Below, in pieces: positions 21,651 to 35,500 of a stretch of DNA of 64,000 nucleotides; within the stretch, counting starts at the first letter, position 1, and every line of letters starts with the position of its first letter. Source of the stretch: Apostichopus japonicus (taxonomy: Eukaryota; Echinodermata; Holothuroidea; Aspidochirotida; Stichopodidae). The stretch is taken from the NCBI RefSeq assembly GCF_037975245.1, contig NC_092576.1, forward strand, positions 22,691,611 through 22,755,610, in the 5' to 3' direction. The notes beneath the pieces are model-generated. The model made no database searches. It had not been told where the DNA came from and worked only from the letters and a program-made list of their open reading frames with translations. The position numbers and the translations under genes are program-made.

Positions 21651-22049
21651 GGCGACGATAACTTGATGTGAAAACCTGAACTAATAATTTAGCTGGAGCC
21701 ATGCATCCGTCTAGCAAACCTTGTGTTTGGTGACTTTAGTTACTGTAAAGATCAAATTCTAACCTTTGAGTTATACTTCGTGATGTTTACTTTGGTGATA
21801 TCTACTCAGTAAATCAATATGCAGCTCACGTGGTCTTTGTGTAATCAGAAAACCACATGCGGGCAATAAATACTTATTGGCTTTAAATAATTCATATAAC
21901 GATTTAATATACTGTCACAATAATAGCAACAGCATCGAACACGTCGTGTAGCAATATCTTAAACGGAACTTGGGGCCCCGATATTTAAGGATCCCAACAT
22001 AATTATTTCGATATTAAAAGCGCAGTCTCATAAATATGGCGAATCGATA
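21651..22049. other. GGACT 5' flank
   Basis: Should hold the 5' UTR and promoter of GGACT. No specific element could be identified. Confidence 0.4.
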
Positions 22050-22462
22050 TATATTGTGCACGATAGAAACTGCGACAGTCGCAACAAAATATGTGTGCCT
22101 AAGATGTGTTTACGTGTACGATCGGCACTGCGACAGTCTCAACGCAATCTGTGTGCCAAGTATGTGTTTACGTGCACGATAGCCACTACGACAGTCGCAA
22201 CACAATATACGTGCCTAAGATGTGTTTGCGAGCACGATAGTCACTACGACAGCCTCAATGCAATATATGTGCCTAAAATGTATTTACGTGCACGATAGAA
22301 ACTACGACAGCCTCAATGCAATATAAGTGCCTAAGATATGTTTCATGCACGATAGAAACTTGACAATCACAATGCAATATGTGTGTCTAAGATGTGTTTA
22401 CGTGCACGATAGGCACTACGACAGTCGCAACGCAATATGTGTGTCTTAGATGTGTTTACGTG
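22050..22462 (+). repeat. ~57-bp minisatellite, about 7 copies
   Basis: The degenerate unit contains GTGCACGATAGAAACTACGA, CAGTCGCAACGCAATATGTG and CCTAAGATGTGTTTACGT. CpG-containing positions vary most. Confidence 0.8.
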
Positions 22463-22749
22463 ATATAACTGAGTTATCTCCATTTATAGGTTATCGTAAT
22501 CGATTTGAGTTGTCGCGTATACAAGGATTTTAGAGTATATTAACCTCTAACAAAATTTGACCTTTGCAGATATCAATATAGATATTGTACTCAATAGGTT
22601 GAACTAAAATTATTGTGCTAAGTATGAAGTAAATCCAATGTTTACTTTTGAAGTTATTGTGTTTATAAAGAATTTCCAGAGTTTGGACTTCGATCAGCTC
22701 AAATGACCTTGAGCTTTGCAGAAAACATTAGGTTACTGTATACTATCAT

Positions 22750-23692
22750 GGGCTGTTACTGTTAACTGAATACCCTGTAGGACTAGCTGTTACTAATAGG
22801 ATTTGTATCATTGTTGCTACATGTGCAGGTTATGAATTGGGGGTTTGGGGATGCTGTTTCTGTTAACTAAATACCCCTGTAGGTGACTAGCTGTTACTAA
22901 TAGGATTTGTATCATTGTTGCTACATGTGCAGGTTATGAATTGGGGGTTTGGGGATGCTGTTTATGTTAACTAAATACCCCTGTAGGTGAATAGCTGTTA
23001 CTAATGATCATTGTTGCTACATGTGCAGGTTATGAATTGGGGGTTTGGGGATGCTGTTTATGTTAACAGAATACCCCTGTAGGTGACTAGCTGTTACTAA
23101 TATGATTTGTATCATTGTTGCTACATGTGCAGGTTATGAATTGGGGGTTTGGGGATGCTGTTTATGTTAACTGAATACCCCTGTAGGTGACTAGCTGTTA
23201 CTAATATGATTTGTAGCATGGTTGCCACATGTGGTTATGAATTGGGGGTTTGGGGATGCTGTTAATGTTAACTGAATACCCCTGTAGGTGACTAGCTGTT
23301 ATTTATAAGATTTGTATCATTGTTGCTACATGTGCAGGTTATGAATTGGGGGTTTGGGGATGCTGTTTATGTTAACTGAATACCCCTGTAGGTGACTAGC
23401 TGTTACTAATATGATTTGTATCATTGTTGCTGCATGTGCAGGTTATGAATTGGGGGTTTGGGGATACTGTTTCTGTTAACTAAATACCCCTGTAGGTGAA
23501 TAGCTGTTACTAATAGGATTTGTATCATTGTTGCTACATGTGCAGGTTATGAATTGGGGGTTTGGGGATGCTGTTTATGTTAACTGAATAGGCATGTAGG
23601 TGACTAGCTGTTATTTATAGGATTTGTAGCATGGTTGCCACATGTGGTTATGGATTGGGGGTTTGGGGATGCTGTTAATGTTAACTGAATAT
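22750..23692 (+). repeat. 104-bp minisatellite, about 9 copies
   Basis: Each unit contains GAATTGGGGGTTTGGGGATG and GAATACCCCTGTAGGTGACT. Copies are well conserved; a few share an internal deletion next to CCACATGTGG. Confidence 0.9.
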
Positions 23693-25599
23693 ATACTGCA
23701 TTTACACATCCCCCTCCTACCCCGACTTTTCTTGTGTAAATTGCTTACATTTTATATCACACGCACACAAAGTCGAACACACAAATTTATTTTAAGTTAT
23801 GGATATGTTAGCACCATTTTGCATCTTAGCCCACTTATCGTAATAAAAAAAAGGTTTCTCAAAGGAGAGGGGGACCCCTCCCTAGAATGGACGTCAGCAA
23901 AAATCATTTGCACTGCACCCCCATTAAAAATGCAAGTTTGTAACAGTGGGTAGATGGTGTCATGAAAAGTCATATATATCAATACATGAGTTAATTTAAA
24001 CTTAAATATACGGACTCTTAGAATAGGGAAAAACGTGGACTTTCTCCCTCACGACACTACGAGCTGGCTACGTGCCTGTTTAAGACCTTGGTCTTACCGA
24101 TGGAGGGCAGTGAGCTGAAATACTGCACTGTATTGCCTGATGTCAGACAGAACGGGGAGCATACTAATTGGGACAGTCAACACACAAAAGGACAGCACTC
24201 TTTCATTTTAATATGGTTATATATATATATATTATATTTCCATTAAAACAACGTTTCATCTGGTCACAAAGTGTTTCGTCAACAAGCCATACATAAACTA
24301 CTGCTGGTATATATATACTACATATAGGCAGACACTTATATCTATGTGAATGAGTAATATCTTTAGCACATCTTGAATATCTTTCATGCATAGACATTTT
24401 TATACTGTTTGAATTTATTAAAATGACAAACTTTAAGGATGGTTGTTTTAACTTACACCTAAATTACAATAGAAATCTATCATGTAAAAATTCAAATGGT
24501 TGTTTCTGGGGTAAATACCAAGCAAATCCATAACAGTTGAAAAGAAATGGATCAGAAAGTAGCTAGGATAAGTCCACTATTGTTTCTGTTGTGGGGAGAC
24601 AGGTAAGCGGGGAACGAAGTAAATCTACCATAACATCATCTGTTTATGATAGACAATGTGGGAGAGGAAATAAAACAGGTCAAAGAATAACAATAATTGC
24701 TGAAATGACCAGTAAATAGGACAGACCACTCATTGAGAGTATTCTAAGTAAAAATACATGTTAACAGTTAGCCTAGTTTTGTTCCCTATCGAGGTATACT
24801 ATAATGTTTAGTTTGTATAGCCTTCTCAATCTTATCAAGACTACCTGACAAGCAGAACTTGCCACTCTTAAAAAGGTTCATTTAATGTTTGCACAGACTG
24901 CAAATGTATTCAAACTACCATCATCTAAATGAATACAGGTCAACTGTGGTTTAAAGTACGCAGTAAGCATACACACAGTGATCTGATGAATAGGGAATGT
25001 ATGAGAAATATTGTACACCACACATACCAGACCACAAGAGAGACATCATGTCATATAAACAAGCTTGGTCATTTTAATGGTCTAGTTTGTACTGAAATTA
25101 TTACATTCAACTGGAATGTGTAATACACAAACAAAAAATATATATATATGCAGAAATCCCAGCTGTAATTTAGCAGACCACATAATGTATCATCACCTAC
25201 ACACAGAGGGAGAAAATGGAATCCAATTCCTGCTCCAATCCTCCTCTTGTCAGCTACTCTTGATGTGTAAATTAAACAATGTAGGCATTGTCAAATATTT
25301 AAAGTCAGGTTCTTGAAGAACCACAGGTCATTTGACCCAGAGTTCCTTTACCCACTACTTGACACATCAAAATTATCAGTAAATTGGTTATACTTGAGAC
25401 AATTACTGCACATGAATGTCTGTGATCTTCAATCTGAAAGGATACATCAATCCCTAGTGCAATTAGCTTCTTCATGTGTAGTAGCTTTTCCTTTCAGAAA
25501 CACAGTGTACAGTAAAGATCACTTGTCGACTTTAAACCAGGATCAAGTGTATTTATTCCCCTTTCAAAGAGACGATGATTCCCTTGATGGAACACAGTC
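23693..25599. other. non-coding spacer
   Basis: No gene supported. About 36 bp at 24588-24626 (GGAGACAGGTAAGCG) match the right edge and flank of the TIR element at 62.16 kb, pointing to a dispersed repeat. Short TA runs occur near 24220 and 25140. Confidence 0.4.
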
Positions 25600-26141
25600 A
25601 TAATCACTGGCTACAGTTTCTATGTATCAAGTCATACACAGTTATAATCCCTGGCTACAGTTTCAATGTATCAAGTCATACAGTCATAATCCCTGGCTAC
25701 AGTTTCCATGTATCAAGTCATACACAGTAATAATCCCTGGCTAAAGTTTCCATGTATCAAGTCATACACAGTCATAATCCCTGGCTACAGTTTCAATGTA
25801 TCAAGTCATACAGTCATAATCCCTGGCTACAGTTCCCATGTGTCAAGTCATACAGTCATAATCCCTGGCTACAGTTTCCATGTATCAAGTCATACATCAA
25901 GTCATAATCACTGGCTACAGTTTCCATGTATTGAGTCATACAAAGTCACAATTCTTGGCTACAGTTTCTATGTATCAAGTCATACAAGTCATAATCCCTG
26001 GCTAGTTTCCATGTATCAAGTCATACAGTCATAATGACTGGCTAACGCTCTATGTATCAAGTCATACAAAGTCATCCCTGGCTACAGTTTCCATGTATCA
26101 AGTCATACACAATCATAATGACTGGCTACAGTTCTATGTAT
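25600..26141 (+). repeat. 42-bp minisatellite, about 13 copies
   Basis: The unit includes CCCTGGCTACAGTTTCCATG and TATCAAGTCATACAGTCATA. A 108-aa open frame across it (from 25708) is a repeat artefact. Confidence 0.9.
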
Positions 26142-26689
26142 CAAGTGTTTGGTGTTTTGTGCTCAGACTCCACCTTGGGTGACATTTCTTAAAAGTATCA
26201 TGAAGAATCTTTGCAACATACAACACAGCACAGCAGTAGCAACAATGGGCCCCACGTCCCTAGTGACCTTTGACCTAAATTACCGCAACAAAATATTACA
26301 CTACTTCATTAATTATGATCTGTTGATCCCATTTCTGCATATAATTAAATAATGACCAAAGACAACCCCTAATTGGACTTTGATCAACTCCTACAGCCCC
26401 AAACGGAGAACATTAAGAGTTAATTTTCATCAAAATTCTCATAATTCCTGTGAATTCCACATTGTTTGCTCTGTTAGTTTGTGCAAATCTATTTCTTATT
26501 TTCTTTGAGGCTAGAATACCACTGGTCATTCTTTGGTGGTGGTGACCTAAGATCTGTTAAGAATAATAATATAACAAAAAGAAAATACAAATATTTGAAG
26601 TTATTGTCACAGGCATTTTCTATCTGTATGACATGCAAGGGAAGTGTGATAAGGGTTGCATTTAGATTGGTTATTTTCCTAAAGCTAAT
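26142..26689. other. non-coding spacer
   Basis: Nothing could be supported here. Confidence 0.4.
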
Positions 26690-28383
26690 ATTGTCTTTGA
26701 AGACTGGCTACCTTACATAACTCACAAGTGTCAAAGAAGACATAACTCACAAGTGTCTTTAAAGACTGGCTACCTTACATAACTCACAAGTGTCTTTGAA
26801 GACTGGTTACCTTACATAACTCACAAGCCTCTTTAAAGACTGGCTACTTACATAACTCACAAGTGTTTTTGAAGACTGGCTACCTTAAATAACCAAGTGT
26901 CTGGCTACCTTACCAAACTCACAAGTGTCTTCAAAGACTGGCTACCTTACCAAACTCACAAGTGTGTTTGAAGACTGGCTACCTTTATACATAACTCACA
27001 AGCGTCTTTGAAGACTGGTTACCTTACATAACTCACAAGCGTCTTTAAAGACTGGCTACCTTACATAACTCACAAGTGACTTGAAGACTGGCTACCTTAC
27101 ATAACTCACAAGTGTCTTTGAAGAATGGCTACTTACATACCTCACAAGTGTCTTTGAAGACTGGCTACCTTACATAACTCACAAGCGTCTTTAAAGACTG
27201 GCTACCTTACATAACTCACAAGTGATTTGAAGACTGGCTACCTTACATATCTCACAAGTGTCTTTGAAGACTGGCTACCTTACATATCTCACAAGTGTCT
27301 TTGAAGACTGGCTACCTACCATAACTCACAAGTGTCTTTGAAGACTGGCTACCTTACATAACTCACAAGTGTCTTTGAAGACTGGCTACCTTACATAACT
27401 CACAAGTGTCTTTGAAGACTGGCTACCTTACATAACTCACAAGTGTTTTTGAAGACTGGCTACCTTACATAACTCACAAGTGTTTTTGAAGACTGGCTAC
27501 CTTACATAACTCACAAGTGTTTTTGAAGACTGGCTACCTTACATAACTCACAAGCGTCTTTAAAGACTGGCTACCTTACATAACTCACAAGTGACTTGAA
27601 GACTGGCTACCTTACATAACTCACAAGTGTCTTTGAAGAATGGCTACTTACATACCTCACAAGTGTCTTTGAAGACTGGCTACCTTACATAACTCACAAG
27701 TGTCTTTAAAGACTGGCTACCTTACATATCTCACAAGTGTCTTTAAAGACTGGCTACCTACCATAACTCACAAGTGTCTTTGAAGACTGGCTACCTTACA
27801 TAACTCACAAGTGTCTTTGAAGACTGGCTACCTTACATAACTCACAAGTGTCTTTGAAGACTGGCTACCTTACATAACTCAAAAGTGTTTTTGAAGACTG
27901 GCTACCTTACATAACTCACAAGTGTTTTTGAAGACTGGCTACCTTACATAACTCACAAGCGTCTTTAAAGACTGGCTACCTTACATAACTCACAAGTGAC
28001 TTGAAGACTGGCTACCTTACATAACTCACAAGTGTCTTTGAAGACTGGCTACCTTACATAACTCACAAGTGTCTTTGAAGACTGGCTACCTTACATAACT
28101 CACAAGTGTTTTTGAAGACTGGCTACCTTACATAACTCACAAGTGTCTTTGAAGACTGGCTACCTTACATAACTCACAAGTGTCTTGAAGACTGGTTACC
28201 TTACATAACACACAAACATCTTTGAAGACAGGCTACCTTCCATAACCCACAAGTGTCTTTGGAGACTGGCTACCTTACATAGCTCACAAGTGTCTTTGAA
28301 GACTGGCTACCTTACATAACTCACAAGTGTCTTTGAAGACAGGCTACCTTACATAACTCACAAGTGTCTTTGAAGACTGGCTT
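26690..28383 (+). repeat. 37-bp minisatellite, about 45 copies
   Basis: The unit is GACTGGCTACCTTACATAAC plus TCACAAGTGTCTTTGAA, with variants (TGTTTTTG, TGACTTG, CGTCTTTAA). Blocks of variants recur in order around 27000-27240 and 27540-27700, and again around 27940-28020, suggesting segmental duplication within the array. It lies 3' of the Tuba-like gene. Confidence 0.92.
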
Positions 28384-29326
28384 TAATCTCCAGTGAATTT
28401 CGAGACAGATAAACTGAAAAACTACTTACAAGTTCACACATTTATATACTGTAGATCATTACTGATTGGAATGTATATCTCCAGCAGTCTCTCACTACAA
28501 GAGATGATAAGGTGTATGTCAAGAAACAGTTTAACAGGTGTATTCTAGCTAGGTTCATTAATTCAGGTTTGGCTGAAATTAACTCACAGAAAACAGGTGG
28601 GTTACTGGACAAATGTTGATACAGTGAGATATATGTAATGAATAGATTTGTATTATTCCATATTCACAAAACAATCACATCTTAATTTACACCACCTCTA
28701 GATAAAGAGGCCTTCCATTGCTTGCTATGTAATGAATCAATCATATCACTTTCATTAGCTCCCTTCAATACCATTCAAGCTCGCATCAGCTCAACATTGC
28801 ACAGATTAACAGCTTTGAATATGAACATAGTGTTAATTACTCTGTAAAATGACCCACTCTATGTAATGCTCAACCACAAGACAATGAATCTTCTGGAACA
28901 CGGTAGAGAGATGACTAGGAAAATGTCATTTTGTGTACACACTCTAAAATGGAAAAGATACATTTAACATCAAAATATAAATAGTCCGGACACAAATAAA
29001 GAATATGGTCAAGAAATGGATAAAAGCTACAATGTATAGATGTAAAAAACTTGGTTATTGCGGATGGTTACGGTTTAGAAAGACTGGTGGTTAGGACTAG
29101 GGAACGAGGAACGGAACTAAAGATATTAAAAGTACACTAGCTGTTAAGTACGAACAGATTCAAGGGTTACTTAAGTCACTAAGATTTTCCGCACATATCA
29201 AGGGCGTACCACAGATCATGTCCACGTACATCGGGCCTAGTTATTGCTCCTTTAACTTCCTTCAGCAAATGACAAATAAAAACCTTTCCTCAATAATAGA
29301 TAATATTGCATCAAATAAGAGAGACT
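28384..29326 (-). other. probable 3' UTR of the Tuba-like gene
   Basis: Unique AT-rich sequence after the stop codon. No AATAAA was found on the minus strand. An ATTAAA at 28382-28387, at the edge of the 37-bp array, is the best poly(A) signal candidate. Confidence 0.35.
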
Positions 29327-29506
29327 TCAAGGAATCTTGGCAAGATAATTTCCTGGCACATAACCCTGGCGTCCTTCCTGGTCGACGAGCCACCACTCCG
29401 AGTTTCCGTCGACGTCTTGTGCTGAAACCAATCGGACAACCATGCCTGCATCTAGACTGATCTCGTTTGGAGCACTAGCTGTAAAACTCCACTCTGCATA
29501 GAAATA
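29327..29506 (-). CDS. DNMBP-like: Tuba-like gene, exon 22: terminal SH3
   Basis: 60 codons including TGA, after the acceptor tctcacctgtag. Contains [17 protein letters not shown] (the SH3 WW motif) and GYVPGNYL. A second in-phase-breaking AG 9 nt downstream was rejected because only the upstream AG keeps frame. Confidence 0.9.
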   Translation of the reverse strand, partial: YFYAEWSFTASAPNEISLDAGMVVRLVSAQDVDGNSEWWLVDQEGRQGYVPGNYLAKIP

Positions 29507-32500
29507 CTACAGGTGAGAAATCAAAAGGAGAATCGATGAATGCCTGGTGAAATCATTCAGTACCATGATGACTCAGTGCATCTTACTTACTAGAATCAAC
29601 AGAATGTACAATACTTCTAGGTGTAATAATGATTCTATTCTGTTCCTGAAGTATGTATTCTCTGTCCTTGCTCCGGCTACTTACCAATGGCAATACCTCT
29701 AGTTCTAATAATGATTCTATTCTGTTCCTGAAGTATGCTTTCTCTGTCCTTGCTCCGGCTACTTACCAATGGCAATACCTCTAGTTCTAATCATGATTCT
29801 ATTCTGTTCCTGAAGTATGCTTTCTCTGTCCTTGCTCCGGCTACTTACCAATGGCAATACCTCTAGTTCTAATCATGATTCTATTCTGTTCCTGAAGTAT
29901 GCTTTCTCTGTCCTTACTCCGGCTACTTACCAATGGCAATACCTCTAGTTCTAATCATGATTCTATTCTGTTCCTGAAGTATGCTTTCTCTGTCCTTGCT
30001 CCAGCTACTTACCAATGGCAATACCTCTAGTTCTAATCATGATTCTATTCTGTTCCTGAAGTATGCTTTCTCTGTCCTTGCTCCAGCTACTTACCAATGG
30101 CAATACCTCTAGTTCTAATAATGATTCTATTCTGTTCCTGAAGTATGTTTTCTCTGTCCTTGCTCCAGCTCAATACCTCTAGTTCTAATAATGATTCTAT
30201 TCTGTTCCTGAAGTATGTTTTCTTTGTCCTTGCTGCCGCTACTTACCAATGGCTGTTCTTCATCACTGCCATCACACTGGTCAACTCCACCTGCTGCTAC
30301 AGCAGCCTCCTCCTGCCTGCTTAAAACTGAAGATGGCACAAAGCCTTGAGACACTACAAAGGAAAGCAGAGGGCAGTATACTCTTCATTAAAAGTTGACC
30401 TCCTGCCACAGTACATTTGTATTTAACATACAGAGTAGTATGTTTGTATTACAGAGTAGCATAATTTTTATTACATGCAAAATAGTATGTTTATTACACA
30501 CATTTGTTTGTATTACATACAGAATAGTATGTTTTATAATACACACAGAGTAGTACGTTTGAATAACATACAGTATGGTAGTATGTTTGTATTAAACACA
30601 AAGGGTATGTTTGTACTACATACAGTATAGTAGTGTCTTTGTATTATGTGCAGAATAGTATGTTTGTATTACATACAAAGTAGTATGTTTTGTATTACAC
30701 AGAGTAGTATGTTTGTATAACATACAGAATAGTATGTACATTATGACATACAAAGTAGTACATTTGTATCACCTCGGTACCCGCCACACACCACAGCCGC
30801 CTTGGTACCGGCCACACCACTGCCTTGGTACCTGTCACACACCACCATCGCCTGGGTACCTGTCACACACCACCATCACTTTGGTATCCATCACACACCA
30901 CCATCACCTGTATACCTGTCACATCCACCACCATCATCTCAGGTGTACCTATGGTACATCTCCTTTGTTCCACTAGCTATGACTCGGTTCCCATATCCCA
31001 GTGCTTATGACTCACCTCCATTGTCCACATACCAACGATCCCCTCCACCACTGGGATCTTGTTGCTTGATGATTGCCACTAGGTCTCCTTTGTTCACACT
31101 CAACTCCATCGGCTCTTTAGCTATGAACTCACATGAAGCTCTCACAAGTCTGTCCGCTGGGTAACGTTTGGTCAGTCTACCACGATGGTTTTCACTTTGA
31201 TTGTTATTTTTGTTTGGTTGCTGTTGACAATCCAAATGTAAATGAAAACGTGTCAATAAGAACCTTGTAGTTATGGAATCAACACCACAGACAGACTAAG
31301 CAAATCAAAGAGGTAAACAGCAGAGTAAATCTAGAAACTTCTTGTCCAAATATAGTAGTAAATTCAAGTAGACTACAACACACTTTGTCATTGAAGAAGT
31401 CTGTTTTCTCTCACATATTTATTTAATTGCACTTGAATAATAAATATATATTTTAAATCATGAGTTGCAACTATTTACATCTCACATGTGATATTCTCAC
31501 ATAATTGGTTACACCACAATATAGCTAAAACATTACAACCAATTTGGTTGCACTTTATATACAAATTAATAACTGGTATTACCCCAATATTAAACACTAA
31601 ACAGTCAATGAAAAGTTGAAAAATTTTGTTCACAAACAATTCAAGTTTTAGACTAATTTCATAAATTCTTGGCATGATTTCGGTGGAGTGATGTAACAGC
31701 TAACCTATCCATGGTAAATTACTCTTTCTTTATACCTCCCTGTATGGTTATCACCATATTAAGATAACACTGTATTAGATGCTGGTGTCAAGACCTGTGG
31801 CAACATGGCCGCTGCATAAATGATATGAACAGTGTAAAGATTAACATTGAAGTACTCACAGGTTTGCTTGGGGGCGGAGCCGGCTGAGTAGATCTGCGAC
31901 TAAGTCTCCTGTCTAGTTTATCCTTCTTATCAAAGTTGTTGGGAACGAAAGTAAACTGATACTGGTGCTCGACGGCCGACAGATGACTAGCCTCAAAGGC
32001 AGCTAGTATATCAGTAAGATCACTGTTATGTACAATAGATAGCTGTGGAAGAAGCAGGCAACTATTAAATACTGTCAATATATTAACATAGTAACACAGA
32101 GTACTACTCAATATCACTTGATGCATCAGGTTTCCAGGTGATTGTAGTATGAGTTACTGATGATAGTATGAATGACCTCCAGTAGAGGATGGATTCATCT
32201 GAATTGATCTAATGATAGTATGAATTACCTCCAGTAGAGTATGGATTCATAAGAAGTAATCTACTAATGATAGTATGAATTACCTCCAATAGAGGATAGA
32301 TTTTCTTCAGTGTAGAGTTGATGTGATCTCTCTCTGCTTCTACAAATGAAACCACACAACTCTTGAAGATAGCCAATGACATCTCACACAATTTGGGAAT
32401 CTCATCTTTCAGCTGAATATTCATGGCTTCAAAATTCTTCCGAGCTACTTCTTTCTCATCTCTGACCTGTGAAATATAATCAGGTTACTATAATGGTGAG

Positions 32501-35500
32501 AAGTGTCTTCACTGTACACTGTATTATTCTACTGTGTGACTTGATAATAGTACTAACTATGTATACAGATAGTAGTACTAACTATATATAAAGGTGATAG
32601 TACTAACTATATATACAGATAATAGTATTAACTATATATACAGATAATAGTACTAACTATATACAGATAATAGTACTCACTATATATACAGATAGTAGTA
32701 CTAACTATATATACAGATAATAGTACTAACTATATATACAGATAATAGTACTAACTATATATACAGATAATAGTACTAACTATATATACAGATAATAGTA
32801 CTAACTATATATACAGATAATAGTACTAACTATATATAAAGGTGATATTACTCACTATATATACAGATAATAGAACTAACTATATATATATATATAGTAG
32901 TACTAACTATATATACAGATAGAAGTACTAACTATACAAAGGTGATAGTACTAACTATATGTACAGATAATAGTACTAACTATAGATAAAGGTGATAGTA
33001 CTAACTATATATACAGATAATAGTACTAACACAGATAATAGTACTAACTATATATACAGATAATAGTACTAACTATAAATATATACAGGTAATAGTACTT
33101 ACTATAAATATACAGATAATAGTACTAACTATATATACAGATAATATTACTAACTATATACAGATCATAGTACTAACTACTAAGTAGTTTCTTTCTATTA
33201 TTATTATTATAGGAAACACTGAAAAAAATCAGTACAAAAATCATTAGATATATTCAGACCTCCCGTTATCACAAAGGCTCCATAAATCTAATATCCTTAA
33301 CAGAAACAGAGCCCTTACTTTTTGTTACTGCATGATTTGTTATTACTTAAATGGCCTGTACCTTAAGGTACTAAATAACACCAATAACAACAACAATGAG
33401 GATATTACTGACACCACAAAGCTGTTTAACACAGAAGCAAGTGAAATAAAGATATATATATATATTACAATATTACAAAATACATCAATAATTGGGAGAT
33501 ATGCTGTGACAACTCATTGGAGTTACAATCAACAGAACACACTTGGGATACAAAGATGATAACACAACCTACCACCAGAGAATCTGCATAGTAAAAAGAG
33601 AGTGATAGTAAAACAAGATACCTCAAACTATCGTCAAGGATATTGTCCCTCTTACAACATGGATACACTAGTGTTACATACCTCACCCTATAGGAATCTA
33701 GTGGTCCAGCATACCTCACCCTATAGGAATCTAGTGGTCCAGCATACCTCACCCTATAGGAATCTAGTGGTCTAACATACCTCACCCTATAGGAATCTAG
33801 TGGTCTAACATACCTCACCCTATAGGAATCTAGTGGTCCAACATACCTCACCCTATCAGTAGGGATCCAGTATTCTAACATATCACACCCTGTCAATAGG
33901 GATCCAGTAATCTAACATACTGTATCTCACCCTATCAATAGGGATCCAGTGGTCTAACATACCTCACCCTATCAGTAGGGATCCAGTATTCTAACATATC
34001 TCACCCTATCAATAGGGATCCAGTGGTCCAACATACCTCACCCTATTAATAGGGATCCAGTGGTCCACCATACCTCACCCTATCAATAGGGATCCAGTAA
34101 TCTAAAATACATCACCCTATCAATAGGGATCCAGTTATCTAACATATCTCAACCTATCAACAGGGATCCAGTGGTCCAACATATCTCAACCTATCAATAG
34201 GGATCCAGTGGTCTAACATACCTTACTCTATCAATAGGGATCCAATATAAACATAACATACTTTAATCTATTAATATAGATCCAGTATAAACCTAACATA
34301 TCTCACTCTATCAATAGATCCAGTGGTCCAACATACCTCAACCTATCAATAGGTATCCAGTAATCTAACATATCTCACTCTATCAATAAGGATCCAGTGG
34401 TCTAGCATACCTCACTCTATCAATAAGGATCCCGTGGTCCAACATATCTCACTCTATCAATAGGGATCCAGTGATAGATTATACCCCATCCAGTGTAAAA
34501 CTAACATATCTCAACCTATCAATAGGGATCCAGTATAAACCTTTAACATATCTCAACCTATCAATAGGGATCTAGTATAAACCTAACATATCTCAACCTA
34601 TCAATAGTGATATAATAATGCACTCTGTCATTCTAGCCAAGGCAATTGAAATATATATTCAACACATTCAAGGAAATTAAAAATATTCCAAGTTATGAAT
34701 GGCCACAGATGAAAGTTACATTGATGGATACCACAAAACAACGACAATGTGAATGACTGTCCATGAAGAACCATACATGAAGATGATATAAATTCAAACA
34801 TTTAACACAGTTTTGCCTGATGAGAGAATTCAACAAAACTACAAATTTGCATCCAACATCAAGTCCATAAATTTCGAATGCAGGTAAAAGCATGCATGTA
34901 TTTTTTATTCCTGAGGACATCAATGAGATATTTGAAACAAGCAAACGGGTTATTAACCAGGGCTGACGAACAGAGACTGATTCCAACCTCTTTGGGTTTC
35001 TTTTCTTTGAGCCGTCTCGGGCTCCCGACAGATGAAGCCTGCTCATCTTCATCGTCACTCTCATGTAATCGATCCAATTTATCCTTTCCCTTGGTCTTAA
35101 TCAGCAACAGGTAAGCCAGAGAACAAAACAACTTGACTTCAATTATAGTAAATGTTTTTGTGTCATATAACAAGCAGGGTAACTTGCGTTTACAAGGTGT
35201 GTATACTCGGATCTCTGTTTAACTCAAAATAGACTTAGACATTTACACCAAATAATAAAAATCCAATAAAGAATCTTGAAATATATTTAGTAAGATTCAA
35301 ACATGAAGTAGTTCCAGGCTTTTATTATGTTGAGGTTATTCTGTTGACAAGGTTTTCAGACTCCATGAACCAAGGTTTTATGTGGCTCGACATGTATCAA
35401 CTAAATCCAAGCTTTATTGAGGAAGTTATTATATTGACAACAGTTTTAGACTTTGATCTCTGGCATTGATCTAAAGTGACTCTGGATCTTCTCAAAAGAT

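Noticed and set aside
30713-31164. Plus-strand His/Pro/Thr-rich ORFs
   Set aside because: They cover a 27-bp minisatellite and the antisense of the SH3 exon.
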